Both the position numbers and the translations under genes were made by a program. Source: Rhodospirillaceae bacterium (GTDB taxonomy: Bacteria > Pseudomonadota > Alphaproteobacteria > Dongiales > Dongiaceae). From it: a stretch of DNA of 64,000 bases. The notes below the pieces were generated by a model. That model was not told the origin of the DNA and ran no database searches. It was given only the letters and a program-made list of their open reading frames with translations. The DNA lies in the NCBI GenBank assembly GCA_008012315.1, contig SSEL01000006.1, forward strand, positions 62,001 to 126,000. The letters are read 5' to 3'. Positions 1-8,307 of this stretch are shown piece by piece. Position 1 is the first letter of the stretch. Every line of letters starts with the position of its first letter.

Positions 1-934
1 TTGTCGTTGAACCGAGCGGTGCTTTCGCCGGCGACGCCATGCCGGGCATTCCCGCTTTACCCGCGCCAAGCACCGAACCGGCCGCCGGTATGGATGGCCT
101 TGCAACATCCGCCTTGGTATCGCTGCCGGCAATGCAATAGATGCCGCGTTGCCCGGGCACCAATTGGAACCGTTCGGTCAGGCCGAGGACAGTTTCCGCT
201 CCGCCCAAAATCAGATAGCCATCCGTCGGCATCTGCTTGGCAATGCCATTCAGCACCTTGGTCTTCGTCGGCTGGTCGAAATAGATCAGCACGTTGCGGC
301 AGAAGACGACATCGAAGCGGCCGAGGGCGACCGGATCATTGAGCAGATTGAATTCGCGATATTGAACCGCATGGCGGATTTTCTGGCTGATCTGCCAGCG
401 ATCACCGACCTGCTGGAAGTATTTCACCAGCAAGGTGATCGGCAGGCCGCGCTGCACTTCAAACTGCGAATACATCCCATCCCTGGCACGGGACAGAATT
501 TCCGTCGACAGGTCGGTACCGATGATCTCGATCTTCCAGCCGTCGAGTTGCGGGCCGGTCTCGGCCAGAATCATTGCCAGGGAATAGGCTTCCTGGCCAC
601 TTGAGCAGGCAGCGCTCCAGATGCGGATCGTCTTGCTCGCCGCCCGGCTCTTCAGCAAAGCCGGCAGGATCAACTGCTTGAACTGGTCGAAAGGCTTGGT
701 GTCGCGGAAGAAGAAGGATTCATTGGTGGTCATCGCCTCGACCACGTCCCGGATCATGCTTTCGTCCGGACGCAGTCGGACCGATTTCACCAATTCATCG
801 AAACTGGCCAGCTTCCACTTTCGGGCAACGGGCAACAGCCGGCTTTCCAGCAAATACGCCTTGTCGCTGGTCAGGACCAGGCCTGAGCGCTCGCGAAGGA
901 TCTGGCAGATGAACTCGAAATCCGTCACCGTCAT
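1..934 (-). CDS. cheR: Chemotaxis protein methyltransferase CheR (3' end cut by window)
   Basis: Methylates receptor glutamates with S-adenosylmethionine; it opposes CheB in adaptation. The reading frame starts at an ATG overlapping the cheB stop (ATGA) and stays open to base 1, so about 311 codons are visible. Seen: NESFFFRD near residue 71, the SAM-binding segment WSAACSSGQEAYS near 106, GTDLS near 139 and CRNVLIYF near 212, all typical of CheR. The catalytic domain appears complete; an Ala/Pro-rich tail after about residue 275 runs out of the window. It is the last visible gene of the cheA-W-Y-B-R operon. Confidence 0.95.
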   Translation of the reverse strand, partial: MTVTDFEFICQILRERSGLVLTSDKAYLLESRLLPVARKWKLASFDELVKSVRLRPDESMIRDVVEAMTTNESFFFRDTKPFDQFKQLILPALLKSRAASKTIRIWSAACSSGQEAYSLAMILAETGPQLDGWKIEIIGTDLSTEILSRARDGMYSQFEVQRGLPITLLVKYFQQVGDRWQISQKIRHAVQYREFNLLNDPVALGRFDVVFCRNVLIYFDQPTKTKVLNGIAKQMPTDGYLILGGAETVLGLTERFQLVPGQRGIYCIAGSDTKADVARPSIPAAGSVLGAGKAGMPGMASPAKAPLGSTT

Positions 935-2106
935 ATGCCCGTCCCCGAGATGAACTTCCGGATGCAGGAGGCGATATCCGAAAGCGGCAGAACGGCGCTG
1001 CAGAGCCCGGCGGTCGCCACGGCGCCCGGCATCCCCCAGACGACGCTGGTCGCCTCGTCCTGGGCGATTACCGTGCCGCCGGCTTCGGTCAGTTCCCGGG
1101 CGCCCTTCAGGCCGTCCTGGCCCATCCCCGTCAGCATCACGAACAACACTTTGCCGCCATACACCTTAGCGATCGATCGCAGCATGGGGTCGACGGCCGG
1201 ACGGCAGAAATTCTCCGGCGGATTCTTGTTAATGCGCAGAACCTTGCGATTGCTTTCGAGAGCAACCGTCATGTGGAAATCGCCGGGCGCGACATAGATT
1301 CGGCCATTGGTCACCGGCTCACCGTCCTTCGCCTCCGCAGCCGGCATCCGGCTGGCACCCGCCAGATGTTCCGCCAGGATGGTCGTGAAGGTCGCCGGCA
1401 TATGCTGGGTCACGAAAACCGGCAGGTTCGGCACGCCGCCCAACATCTGGAAGACCTTGAACAAAGCCTGAGGCCCGCCGGTCGAACTGCCGATCACCAG
1501 GCATTCCGGTTTCCCCGTACCGGCCGGGCGCAGCTTGACATCGGCCTGCGTATAGAGCTTGCGAGGCGTTACCGCAGTCGCTGCCGGCGCCGCGGCATGT
1601 GTCGATGGCACTGCCGATGAAGCCGATGCCCCCGGGCCACGGCGGCGGCGCGACACGGCGCCCCAGCTCTTCACCTTGGAGATCAGCTCGCTCTTGAAAT
1701 CTTCCGCCCCGTGAATCTGGCTGGTCGAGGTCGGCTTCGGCACGTAATCCGCCGCCCCCATCGACAGGGCTTTCATGCTGATCGACGCCCCTTTCAGGGT
1801 CAGCGTCGAGGCCATGATGACCTGGACATAAGGCTTGGATGCGATCAATTGCGGCAAGGCCGTCATGCCATCCATGACCGGCATTTCGATATCGAGGACG
1901 ATGACGTCGACATCCGTCTTGGCAAGCGTATCCAGTGCCACTTTGCCATTGCCGGCGCTCGCGACGACCTTGATGCCCGCATCGGCTTCCAGCGCGCGGG
2001 TCAGCAAGCCGCGGATGACCATGGAATCGTCGACGACCATGACTTTCACGGGGCCACCCGCAGGTGCCGTCGGCGTTCTTATTGCAGTTTGACCGAGTGC
2101 CATCAA
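931..2106 (-). CDS. cheB: Protein-glutamate methylesterase/deamidase CheB
   Basis: Response-regulator methylesterase that removes methyl groups from chemoreceptors once phosphorylated by CheA. Residues 21-140 are a receiver domain (VVDDS near 24-28, phospho-acceptor Asp72 in LDIEMP, Lys124 in PKP). A Ser/Arg/Ala-rich linker follows, then the CheB_methylest domain from about 200 with GSSTGG (nucleophile near Ser208), TQHMP (His235) and GMGQDG (Asp331), so the triad is intact. 391 aa is a normal length. It lies 23 bp after cheY and overlaps cheR by four bases. Confidence 0.97.
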   Translation of the reverse strand: MMALGQTAIRTPTAPAGGPVKVMVVDDSMVIRGLLTRALEADAGIKVVASAGNGKVALDTLAKTDVDVIVLDIEMPVMDGMTALPQLIASKPYVQVIMASTLTLKGASISMKALSMGAADYVPKPTSTSQIHGAEDFKSELISKVKSWGAVSRRRRGPGASASSAVPSTHAAAPAATAVTPRKLYTQADVKLRPAGTGKPECLVIGSSTGGPQALFKVFQMLGGVPNLPVFVTQHMPATFTTILAEHLAGASRMPAAEAKDGEPVTNGRIYVAPGDFHMTVALESNRKVLRINKNPPENFCRPAVDPMLRSIAKVYGGKVLFVMLTGMGQDGLKGARELTEAGGTVIAQDEATSVVWGMPGAVATAGLCSAVLPLSDIASCIRKFISGTGI

Positions 2107-2129
2107 ATCGCCCTAGCTCAGCGCCACAA

Positions 2130-2495
2130 TCAGATCAGGCCGACTTGGCTGAACTTGGATTCGATGATTTCGCTATCAAAGGGTTTCATGATGTATTCGT
2201 TGGCCCCCGCCCCGATCGCCTCTTGTATATGCTGAATATCGTTTTCGGTTGTGCAGAACACGACGATCGGCATTTGTCCGCCGGACATCTTGCGCAGATG
2301 ACGTAGAAATTCAATCCCGCTCATAACCGGCATATTCCAGTCAAGCAAGATGGCGTCCGGCATTTGCCGCTGGCAGAAATCCATGGCCGTTCTACCGTTC
2401 TCCGCCTCTTCGATCTGAAAATTCAACCCTTCCAGAATCTTTCGGGCGACCATGCGCACGACTTTGGAGTCATCCACCACCAAGCACGACTTCAT
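2130..2495 (-). CDS. cheY: Chemotaxis response regulator CheY
   Basis: Single-domain receiver of 121 aa. It should carry phosphoryl groups from CheA to the flagellar motor or act as a phosphate sink. The acidic pair Asp8-Asp9, phospho-acceptor Asp52 in LLDWNMP, Thr82/83 and Lys104 in MKPF are all present. It lies between cheW and cheB on the same strand, with about 80 bp to cheW. There is no output domain. Confidence 0.95.
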   Translation of the reverse strand: MKSCLVVDDSKVVRMVARKILEGLNFQIEEAENGRTAMDFCQRQMPDAILLDWNMPVMSGIEFLRHLRKMSGGQMPIVVFCTTENDIQHIQEAIGAGANEYIMKPFDSEIIESKFSQVGLI

Positions 2496-2574
2496 CTCAG
2501 GACTCCACCCACCATGTTTCTTTGTTGATCGTTCGAAGCGATCATGCAGGCAGTGTTTCCTCTGCCGTCATCAC

Positions 2575-3081
2575 TCAAGCAGCATCAACCCGACCGCTGA
2601 AATTCAGCAGCGAGGCAACGCTGAGAACAACCAGCAAGGAGCCATTGAGGCGATAAATACCGTCGGAGAACTCGCGCAGGCGCGGATTCAGCGTCGGCGG
2701 ATTGCGCTGGTAATCCTTGACGTTAAGGCTGAGCACCTCGCCGACGGAATCGACCAGCAGGCTGTAAAGCTCGCCGTCATGCTCGACCACAACCGACATC
2801 GATGCCTTGGCATTCTCCCGGCGGTCGAGCCCCAGGCGCAGACGCACATCGATCGCGGTCACGATCCGGCCGCGCAGATTGAGCGATCCGGCGACTTCCG
2901 GCGGTGCCAGCGGCACACGCGTGATCGCCTGCTGCCCCAGGACATCCTGCACCTTGAGGACGGGGATGCCGAACAGCCGATCGGCGATCGACATGGTGAC
3001 ATAGTCTCGATAGTCGCTTGAGCCGATCGCCAGCGTATCCGACTGATCGTCGGCTTTACTGCTCTCCCTGGAAATGCTCAT
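2575..3081 (-). CDS. cheW: Chemotaxis coupling protein CheW
   Basis: Scaffold linking receptors to CheA. The 168-aa product is one CheW-like SH3-type domain, with RLFGIPVLKVQDVL near residue 34, a PEVAGSLNLRGRI core near 61 and VVEHDGELYSLLVDSVGEV near 97. An extra N-terminal stretch of about 28 residues is polar and unconserved in appearance. The start codon overlaps the cheA stop by four bases, so the two are probably translationally coupled. Confidence 0.93.
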   Translation of the reverse strand: MSISRESSKADDQSDTLAIGSSDYRDYVTMSIADRLFGIPVLKVQDVLGQQAITRVPLAPPEVAGSLNLRGRIVTAIDVRLRLGLDRRENAKASMSVVVEHDGELYSLLVDSVGEVLSLNVKDYQRNPPTLNPRLREFSDGIYRLNGSLLVVLSVASLLNFSGRVDAA

Positions 3082-6000
3082 GCGGCACCTCTGATCTCAG
3101 ATAAAGTTTCGTTCAATGTATGCACCAAGCCATCGCGGTCGTATTTGGCGACGTAATCGTCGAAACCGGCTTGGCGTCCCTTGGCCACTTCCTTCGGATT
3201 GGCATGCGATGACAAGGCAATGATCGGCGTCCCCTGCCACGGACCCGCCTTCTTCACCGTCTCGCAGAATTCAAAGCCGGTCATGCCGGGCATTTCGATA
3301 TCGCTGACGATGATATCGAAAGTCTCTCCCTGCTCGCAGAGCGCCAGGGCCCGGTCTGGACTGTCGACCGACGTCACCTGGAAGCCGGCGGCGGAGAGCT
3401 GCGGCGCCAGGAGATGGCGGAAGAAAGCGCTGTCGTCCACCAGCAGCAGGCGGCGCCCGCGACCGGCGGTATCTTCCTCACGCGACCCGAACCAGTCGCC
3501 GAAGGCCTGCGACAGGTAATAGCCGGTATCGATGATTTCCGTCGCATGGCCGGCGATCACCGCGCTGCCGATCCGGCCCGGCGTCGCCGCGCTGATTTCG
3601 ACATTGAGCCTGGTCTCGACGATATCGACGATATTGTCGACCATCAGGCCCATGCTGTGTTCGCGATCGGAGAAGACCAGCACCGGTTGGCGGCCGGGCT
3701 CGGTGGAAATCTGCTGATAGGCATCCATCGGCACCAGTGGCATCAACTGGCCGCGATACTGCACAAACCAGCGGTCGTTGGAATTTTCGATGGTGGCGCG
3801 ATCCAGTTCCTCCAGCCGGGCGACCAAGGCCAGGGGCACTGCCTTCGGTGCCCCGTCGCCGGCCTTGAAAAGCAGCAACGGCACAACTTCCTCGCTGACG
3901 CTGCGCGACCGCTTGGACATGTTTTCCGCTGCGGCGCTGTCACCCATGCCCATCTGGCCGCTATGGGCGGCGATGCCATTGGGATCGAGGATCATGATGA
4001 CGCTGCCATCGCCGAGGATGGTATTGCCAGAGAACATCTCGATATCGCGCAGGATCGGCGCGACCGGCTTGACGACGATTTCCTCGGTGTCGAAGACCCG
4101 GTCAACCATGATGCCGAAGCTGTAGGTGCCGACCTGGGCGACGACGATGAACGTATCCTCGTTCATCGTCGTTTCGCTGCTGTCGAGCCGCAGGAGTTCG
4201 CGCAGGGAAACCAGCGGCAGCAGCCGGTTGCGCAAACGCAGGACCGGAGTGTCCTTGATTTTCTCCACCTTCAGCTCGCCATTGCTGGTGGCGCGCACCA
4301 GTTCGACGACGCTGATCTGGGGAATGGCGAAACGCTCGCCGCTGCATTCGACGATCAAGGCCGAAACGATGGCCAGGGTCAGCGGGATCTTGATGACGAA
4401 GGTCGTGCCCTTGCCTTCCGTCGACCGCATTTCGACGGTGCCGCCGATCTTCTCGATATTGGTCTTCACCACATCCATGCCGACGCCGCGGCCGGAAACG
4501 CTGGTGACCTTTGCAGCGGTCGAGAAGCCCGCCTTGAAGATGAACTGCTGGATCTGCTGATCCGTCATCGATTCCAGCTCAGCTTCCGAGGCCAGGCCGT
4601 TCTGCACCGCTTTGGACTTGATCTTCGCCAGGGACAGGCCCCGGCCGTCATCGCTGATCTCGATGATGATATGGCCGCCTTCATGGAAGGCGTTGAGCGT
4701 GACCTTGCCGGTTTCCGGCTTGCCGGCGCGCCGGCGCTCTTCCGGCGTTTCCAGGCCGTGATCTGCGGAGTTGCGCACCATATGGGTCAGCGGGTCCTTG
4801 ATCATCTCAAGGACCTGCCGGTCCAGTTCGGTTTCCTGGCCGATCATGACGAGATCGACCTTCTTCTTCAATTCGTGGCTGAGATCGCGGATGAGACGCG
4901 GCAGTTTCGACCAGGCATTGCCGATCGGCTGCATACGTGTCTTCATGACGCCTTCCTGCAGTTCCGACGTCACGTGGTTCAGGCGCTGCAACGGCGCAGC
5001 GAATTCGCTATCCTTGTGCTGGCGCAAAATCTGCAGGACCTGGTTACGGGTCAGCACCAATTCGCTGACCATGGTCATCAGGTTTTCCAGCAGATCGACA
5101 TTGACGCGGATGGTCTGGTTGGCCACCGCCGAATCCTTGCTGTCCCCTGCTTCCACCGGCTTTGCTTGTTTATCAGTCCGCGCATCGGTCTTCACCGATT
5201 CGACAAGCTGCTGCAATTCGGCCACGGGATTGACGGCCACCGGTTCGACCGGCGCCGCTGCGGCGGCAGATGCTTGCTGCAGCGACGTGACCCCCTCGCC
5301 GGGCGCGACGCGGCCGACAACCTCGTCACGGGTCGAGAAGACCATGCCCATGATCATGGCCGAGATGGTCGCCGGGACTTCCAATGTGTTCAACGCGGCC
5401 TGAACATGGCCGGCGAAAGCGTCGAATTGCGCGTCATTGAAACCCATACCGCAGAGGCGGGCATGCGCCGCCTTCAGATCGGCTTCGTTGAAACTATCAG
5501 GACCGCCGGCGATCTTCGCGACATAATCGCGGCTGCGCCCCTGCAGATGATCAATGTTAATGTTTTCGAAGAACTTCTTCAGGCGCAAATCGCCCATGAC
5601 GCGATTGAACAGGACTTCGATCATCGCATCGATCGTGCCCATGCCGCCGATCTGTTCATAGATGCTGGCTTCACTGGTCTTGCCCGGGCGAATCGATTGC
5701 AGCGAGACAACGGCACCACTGCTCGGCGCAGCCGGTGCCGCAGCCGGAGCCGGAGCAGCGGGAGGCGCGGCCGCTGCGCCATCGGCGAAGGCATTCAGCC
5801 GCTTGATCAAGTCGCTGTCGTCACCTTGAGGTTCGCTGCCGGTTGCTTCCAGATCGCCCATGATGGAGCGGATCCGGTCCAGGCATTCCAGGATCAGCGA
5901 TACGGCTTCCGGCGTGACGTCCAACTCGCCGTCGCGGACCTTGCCCAGCACATTCTCGCCCGCATGCGCCACCGATTCCAGGCGCGGCAAGCCGAGGAAG

Positions 6001-6152
6001 CCGCAAGTACCCTTCACGGTATGTACCAGGCGGAAGATGTTGCCCAGCAATTCCATATCATTGGGGTTTTGCTCGAGCTTGACCAACTCGACGTCCAGAA
6101 CCGCAAGGTTCTCAAAGGTTTCGGTCAAAAACTCGCTGAGCAGATCATCCAT
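3078..6152 (-). CDS. cheA: Hybrid CheA histidine kinase with an inserted truncated-globin domain
   Basis: Kinase of the chemotaxis pathway, 1024 aa against roughly 650-750 for ordinary CheA. Order seen: Hpt domain 1-105 (His44 in LVHTVKGTC); Ala/Pro linker; a segment at about 162-281 that reads as a group 1 truncated haemoglobin (IYEQIGG, FFENIN, AHARL, FDAFAGHV); linker; dimerisation domain about 345-405; HATPase about 420-590 with the N box at 457-466 (NSADHG), DDGRG and GRGVGMD; CheW-like domain about 592-730; a second, weaker CheW-like domain about 755-885; C-terminal receiver 900-1020 (Asp951 in SDIEMP). The globin-like segment sits where the CheY-binding P2 domain usually lies. Candidate haem ligand is His230; the usual B10 Tyr appears to be Asn183. 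Kinase function is certain. Haem binding is inferred. Confidence 0.95.
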   Translation of the reverse strand: MDDLLSEFLTETFENLAVLDVELVKLEQNPNDMELLGNIFRLVHTVKGTCGFLGLPRLESVAHAGENVLGKVRDGELDVTPEAVSLILECLDRIRSIMGDLEATGSEPQGDDSDLIKRLNAFADGAAAAPPAAPAPAAAPAAPSSGAVVSLQSIRPGKTSEASIYEQIGGMGTIDAMIEVLFNRVMGDLRLKKFFENINIDHLQGRSRDYVAKIAGGPDSFNEADLKAAHARLCGMGFNDAQFDAFAGHVQAALNTLEVPATISAMIMGMVFSTRDEVVGRVAPGEGVTSLQQASAAAAAPVEPVAVNPVAELQQLVESVKTDARTDKQAKPVEAGDSKDSAVANQTIRVNVDLLENLMTMVSELVLTRNQVLQILRQHKDSEFAAPLQRLNHVTSELQEGVMKTRMQPIGNAWSKLPRLIRDLSHELKKKVDLVMIGQETELDRQVLEMIKDPLTHMVRNSADHGLETPEERRRAGKPETGKVTLNAFHEGGHIIIEISDDGRGLSLAKIKSKAVQNGLASEAELESMTDQQIQQFIFKAGFSTAAKVTSVSGRGVGMDVVKTNIEKIGGTVEMRSTEGKGTTFVIKIPLTLAIVSALIVECSGERFAIPQISVVELVRATSNGELKVEKIKDTPVLRLRNRLLPLVSLRELLRLDSSETTMNEDTFIVVAQVGTYSFGIMVDRVFDTEEIVVKPVAPILRDIEMFSGNTILGDGSVIMILDPNGIAAHSGQMGMGDSAAAENMSKRSRSVSEEVVPLLLFKAGDGAPKAVPLALVARLEELDRATIENSNDRWFVQYRGQLMPLVPMDAYQQISTEPGRQPVLVFSDREHSMGLMVDNIVDIVETRLNVEISAATPGRIGSAVIAGHATEIIDTGYYLSQAFGDWFGSREEDTAGRGRRLLLVDDSAFFRHLLAPQLSAAGFQVTSVDSPDRALALCEQGETFDIIVSDIEMPGMTGFEFCETVKKAGPWQGTPIIALSSHANPKEVAKGRQAGFDDYVAKYDRDGLVHTLNETLSEIRGAA

Positions 6153-6293
6153 GGCAAAAGGATCCCGTTATCGGCTTACGATAGCCGGAATGCCTTCTGC
6201 GGACCCCCCGGCTGAGTTTGGCCAGGGTTACAAAAAAGGATTAATTTAACGTGAAGCTGTGAGCTTGACGGACGGCTTGAAAAGCGCCGCTTC

Positions 6294-6953
6294 TCACGCA
6301 GAAATTGACAGCGTGAACTGACCGATCTGCACATTTTCAGCCCGACAGGTCAGCCCCATGCGGTGGGCCACAAGAGCGGTGAAATACGGCAGGACGGTAT
6401 GGGCGGAGATGTCCTCCACCTGGCTGCGCAGATGAAGTGCCTGCAGGACGTCATCCTGCGCCGCGATCTGGGCGCCACTGCTGGTCAGGAGCAGGCTGGG
6501 CGCCGACTGCCCGGGCAGCAGACGCAACAGAACCGTGCCGCCGCGCGGCAGGGTATCGGCGGCGACCATCACCGCCGCCAGGACCAGTTTGCCATAGCCT
6601 TCGGGCAGCACGGAACCGGCGCCGGCCAAATCCGACTCCAGGGCGACCTTGCCTCCCTGCAGCGAATCGAAAGCCATTTGCACCGCTTCCTGCGGGCCGA
6701 AACTTGCTTGATTGCCCGCATTGCCGAACAGGCTGCGGTAAAGCTGGAGGAGGATGCTGGCACGCCGGGCGCTGCGCTGGGCCAGGGCCAGGGCTTCCGC
6801 CTGCAAAGCATGATCCTGCTCGTCCTCCATCAGCTCCAGGCCGTTATTGACGGCGCCGATCGGGCTGATCAGGTCATGGCAGATTTTCGAAGCAGCCAAT
6901 TCCAGGACCCGCAGATCGATTTCCATGCCGCTTTGTCCTTCCTTGTCCGCCAC
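6294..6953 (-). CDS. Histidine phosphotransferase, ChpT family
   Basis: 219-aa protein resembling ChpT, which shuttles phosphate between hybrid kinases and response regulators. The dimerisation/phosphotransfer helix carries ICHDLISPIGAVNNGLEL near residues 24-41 with phospho-acceptor His26. The rest resembles a degenerate HATPase fold with no nucleotide-binding boxes. The start is a GTG preceded by AGAGGTGA. It lies 141 bp upstream of the hybrid cheA on the same strand, so it may accept phosphate from the CheA receiver domain. Whether it is the cell-cycle ChpT orthologue or a chemotaxis-dedicated copy cannot be told here. Confidence 0.85.
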   Translation of the reverse strand: MADKEGQSGMEIDLRVLELAASKICHDLISPIGAVNNGLELMEDEQDHALQAEALALAQRSARRASILLQLYRSLFGNAGNQASFGPQEAVQMAFDSLQGGKVALESDLAGAGSVLPEGYGKLVLAAVMVAADTLPRGGTVLLRLLPGQSAPSLLLTSSGAQIAAQDDVLQALHLRSQVEDISAHTVLPYFTALVAHRMGLTCRAENVQIGQFTLSISA

Positions 6954-7119
6954 TTAGATCACCTCTAATCAGGGATCGCCTCTAATTAGGCATTCTCGCC
7001 GGTAAAAGTATATGAATCGTTACCGGGCGCCAGAGGCATTAACGATGTCGAGATGACGATAGCCGCCTTCGACAAGGCCATGGGCGACTATCGAAGCGAC
7101 GTACAACATGGAGCACTGC

Positions 7120-7329
7120 ATGACGGATTTGACCCCCGGCATCTTCGTCCGGCACCCTCAGGAACCGGATTGGGGCATCGGCCAGGTGCAATCCGCGATC
7201 GGCCACCGGGTAACGGTCAATTTCGAAAATCGTGGCAAGCTGACGCTCGACACCCGTCATGTCGCGCTGGTCATCGCCGATCCGGAAGAGGATGCGGGAA
7301 ATCGCCACGGCTCACCCGGCAAATCCTAG
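7120..7329 (+). CDS. DUF3553 small protein
   Basis: 69-aa protein of unknown function belonging to DUF3553, common in Alphaproteobacteria. Diagnostic residues are PGIFVRHPQEPDWGIGQVQS and TVNFENRGK. The start at 7120 is preferred because GGAG lies six bases upstream; an in-frame ATG at 7108 overlaps that site. It is oriented with imuA, 90 bp before it, but the LexA box lies between, so it is probably a separate transcript. Confidence 0.85.
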   Translation: MTDLTPGIFVRHPQEPDWGIGQVQSAIGHRVTVNFENRGKLTLDTRHVALVIADPEEDAGNRHGSPGKS

Positions 7330-7404
7330 AATCTTATAGAAAATCTTTTTGTTACAAAGATTTAGGTGACGAAAGCACGTCTCTTGACTCTTGCCTTGAA
7401 ATTA

Positions 7405-7419
7405 GAACAAAAATAGAAC
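7405..7419 (+). promoter_or_regulatory. LexA (SOS) box of imuA-imuB-dnaE2
   Basis: GAAC-N7-GAAC direct repeat, the reverse complement of the alphaproteobacterial LexA consensus GTTC-N7-GTTC. It lies directly against the first possible imuA ATG at 7420, leaving no room for a ribosome-binding site there. This fits SOS control of the mutasome and argues that translation starts further in. Confidence 0.85.
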
Positions 7420-8307
7420 ATGAAGACAAACCCGGCAACATCCGCCGTTCCGCCGAACGGGAAGATCGAGATGCTCCGTCACCAGCTCGCAAAGCTGACA
7501 TCGGGCGGGACGGCGGCTTTGCGCACCGACCGCCTCATTCCCCTCGGCGTGACGGCGGTGGACCGGCATCTCGGCGGCGGCTTGTGCCGTGACGCCTTGC
7601 ATGAAATCGCCGGCACCGGCTTCGATCAGGAACAAGCCGTTCTGCCGGCTTTCTTTGCCGCCACCTTGTCGCGGCGACTGACCGGCGATGGCACCTGTCT
7701 GTGGGTTGGCCCGCATCAGGATCTTTATGGCATCGGCCTTCAGGCTTGCGGGATCGATCCGGGCGCTTTGCTGCTGGTGACAACACGCAGCGACCAGGAA
7801 ACCCTTTGGGTGATGGAAGAAGCCGTCAGGGCAAGCGGCATCGCGATCGTCATCGGCGAAATCGACGGCCTCGATCTGACGGCCAGCCGGCGCCTGCAAC
7901 TCGCTGCCGAAAGCCATGGCTGCACGGTTCTGGCTTTGCGGCGCGGTCGCCATGCCGAAACCGCGCGACGACACCAAGCGCCCATTGCCGCCGCAACGCG
8001 CTGGCGGATACAGCCGATGCCAAGTCTCTCCGCCGCGCCACGCCCAGGCCTGGGCTCTCCCTGCTGGCGCCTTGAGCTCTGGCGGCAGCGCAACGGCCCT
8101 GCCGGTTCCTGGACCATCACCTTGCACGAACAGGAGCTGCATCATGTCGACCAACCGGCACGATCCAATCCTCCCGCCATCCCCCCAGGCGACGCTGTCG
8201 CACCGGCTGCTGCCCCGGCGCTACCTGTCCCTCTGGCTACCGCATTGGGCAACCGATCGCTGGCAACTGCATCAGGCCGGCGGAAAAACGGCCGGGCAGC
8301 CGGCTGA
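7420..8307 (+). CDS. imuA: ImuA, RecA-like SOS mutagenesis protein
   Basis: ImuA is the RecA/SulA-related partner of ImuB and DnaE2 in damage-induced mutagenesis. Seen: PLGVTAVDRHLGGGL near residue 41, ALHEIAG near 59, LWVGPHQDLYGIGL near 94 and a Walker-B-like region IAIVIGEIDGLDL near 146. The first ATG (7420) abuts the LexA box and has no ribosome-binding site; an in-frame ATG at 7471 preceded by GGGAAG gives the family-typical N-terminus MLRHQLAKL and is probably the real start. The frame overlaps imuB by 164 bp; the overlapping tail is Pro/Ala-rich and unconserved in appearance. Confidence 0.85.
   Translation: MKTNPATSAVPPNGKIEMLRHQLAKLTSGGTAALRTDRLIPLGVTAVDRHLGGGLCRDALHEIAGTGFDQEQAVLPAFFAATLSRRLTGDGTCLWVGPHQDLYGIGLQACGIDPGALLLVTTRSDQETLWVMEEAVRASGIAIVIGEIDGLDLTASRRLQLAAESHGCTVLALRRGRHAETARRHQAPIAAATRWRIQPMPSLSAAPRPGLGSPCWRLELWRQRNGPAGSWTITLHEQELHHVDQPARSNPPAIPPGDAVAPAAAPALPVPLATALGNRSLATASGRRKNGRAAG

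Noticed and set aside
3414..6215. Open frame of 933 codons on the plus strand opposite cheA
   Set aside because: Shadow of a high-GC gene: composition rich in Asp, His, Arg and Gln with no domain, exactly antisense to cheA.
7336..7366. AT-rich hairpin (AAATCTTT / AAAGATTT) after the DUF3553 gene
   Set aside because: Weak A-T stem without a following T-run; could be a leader structure but not a convincing terminator.
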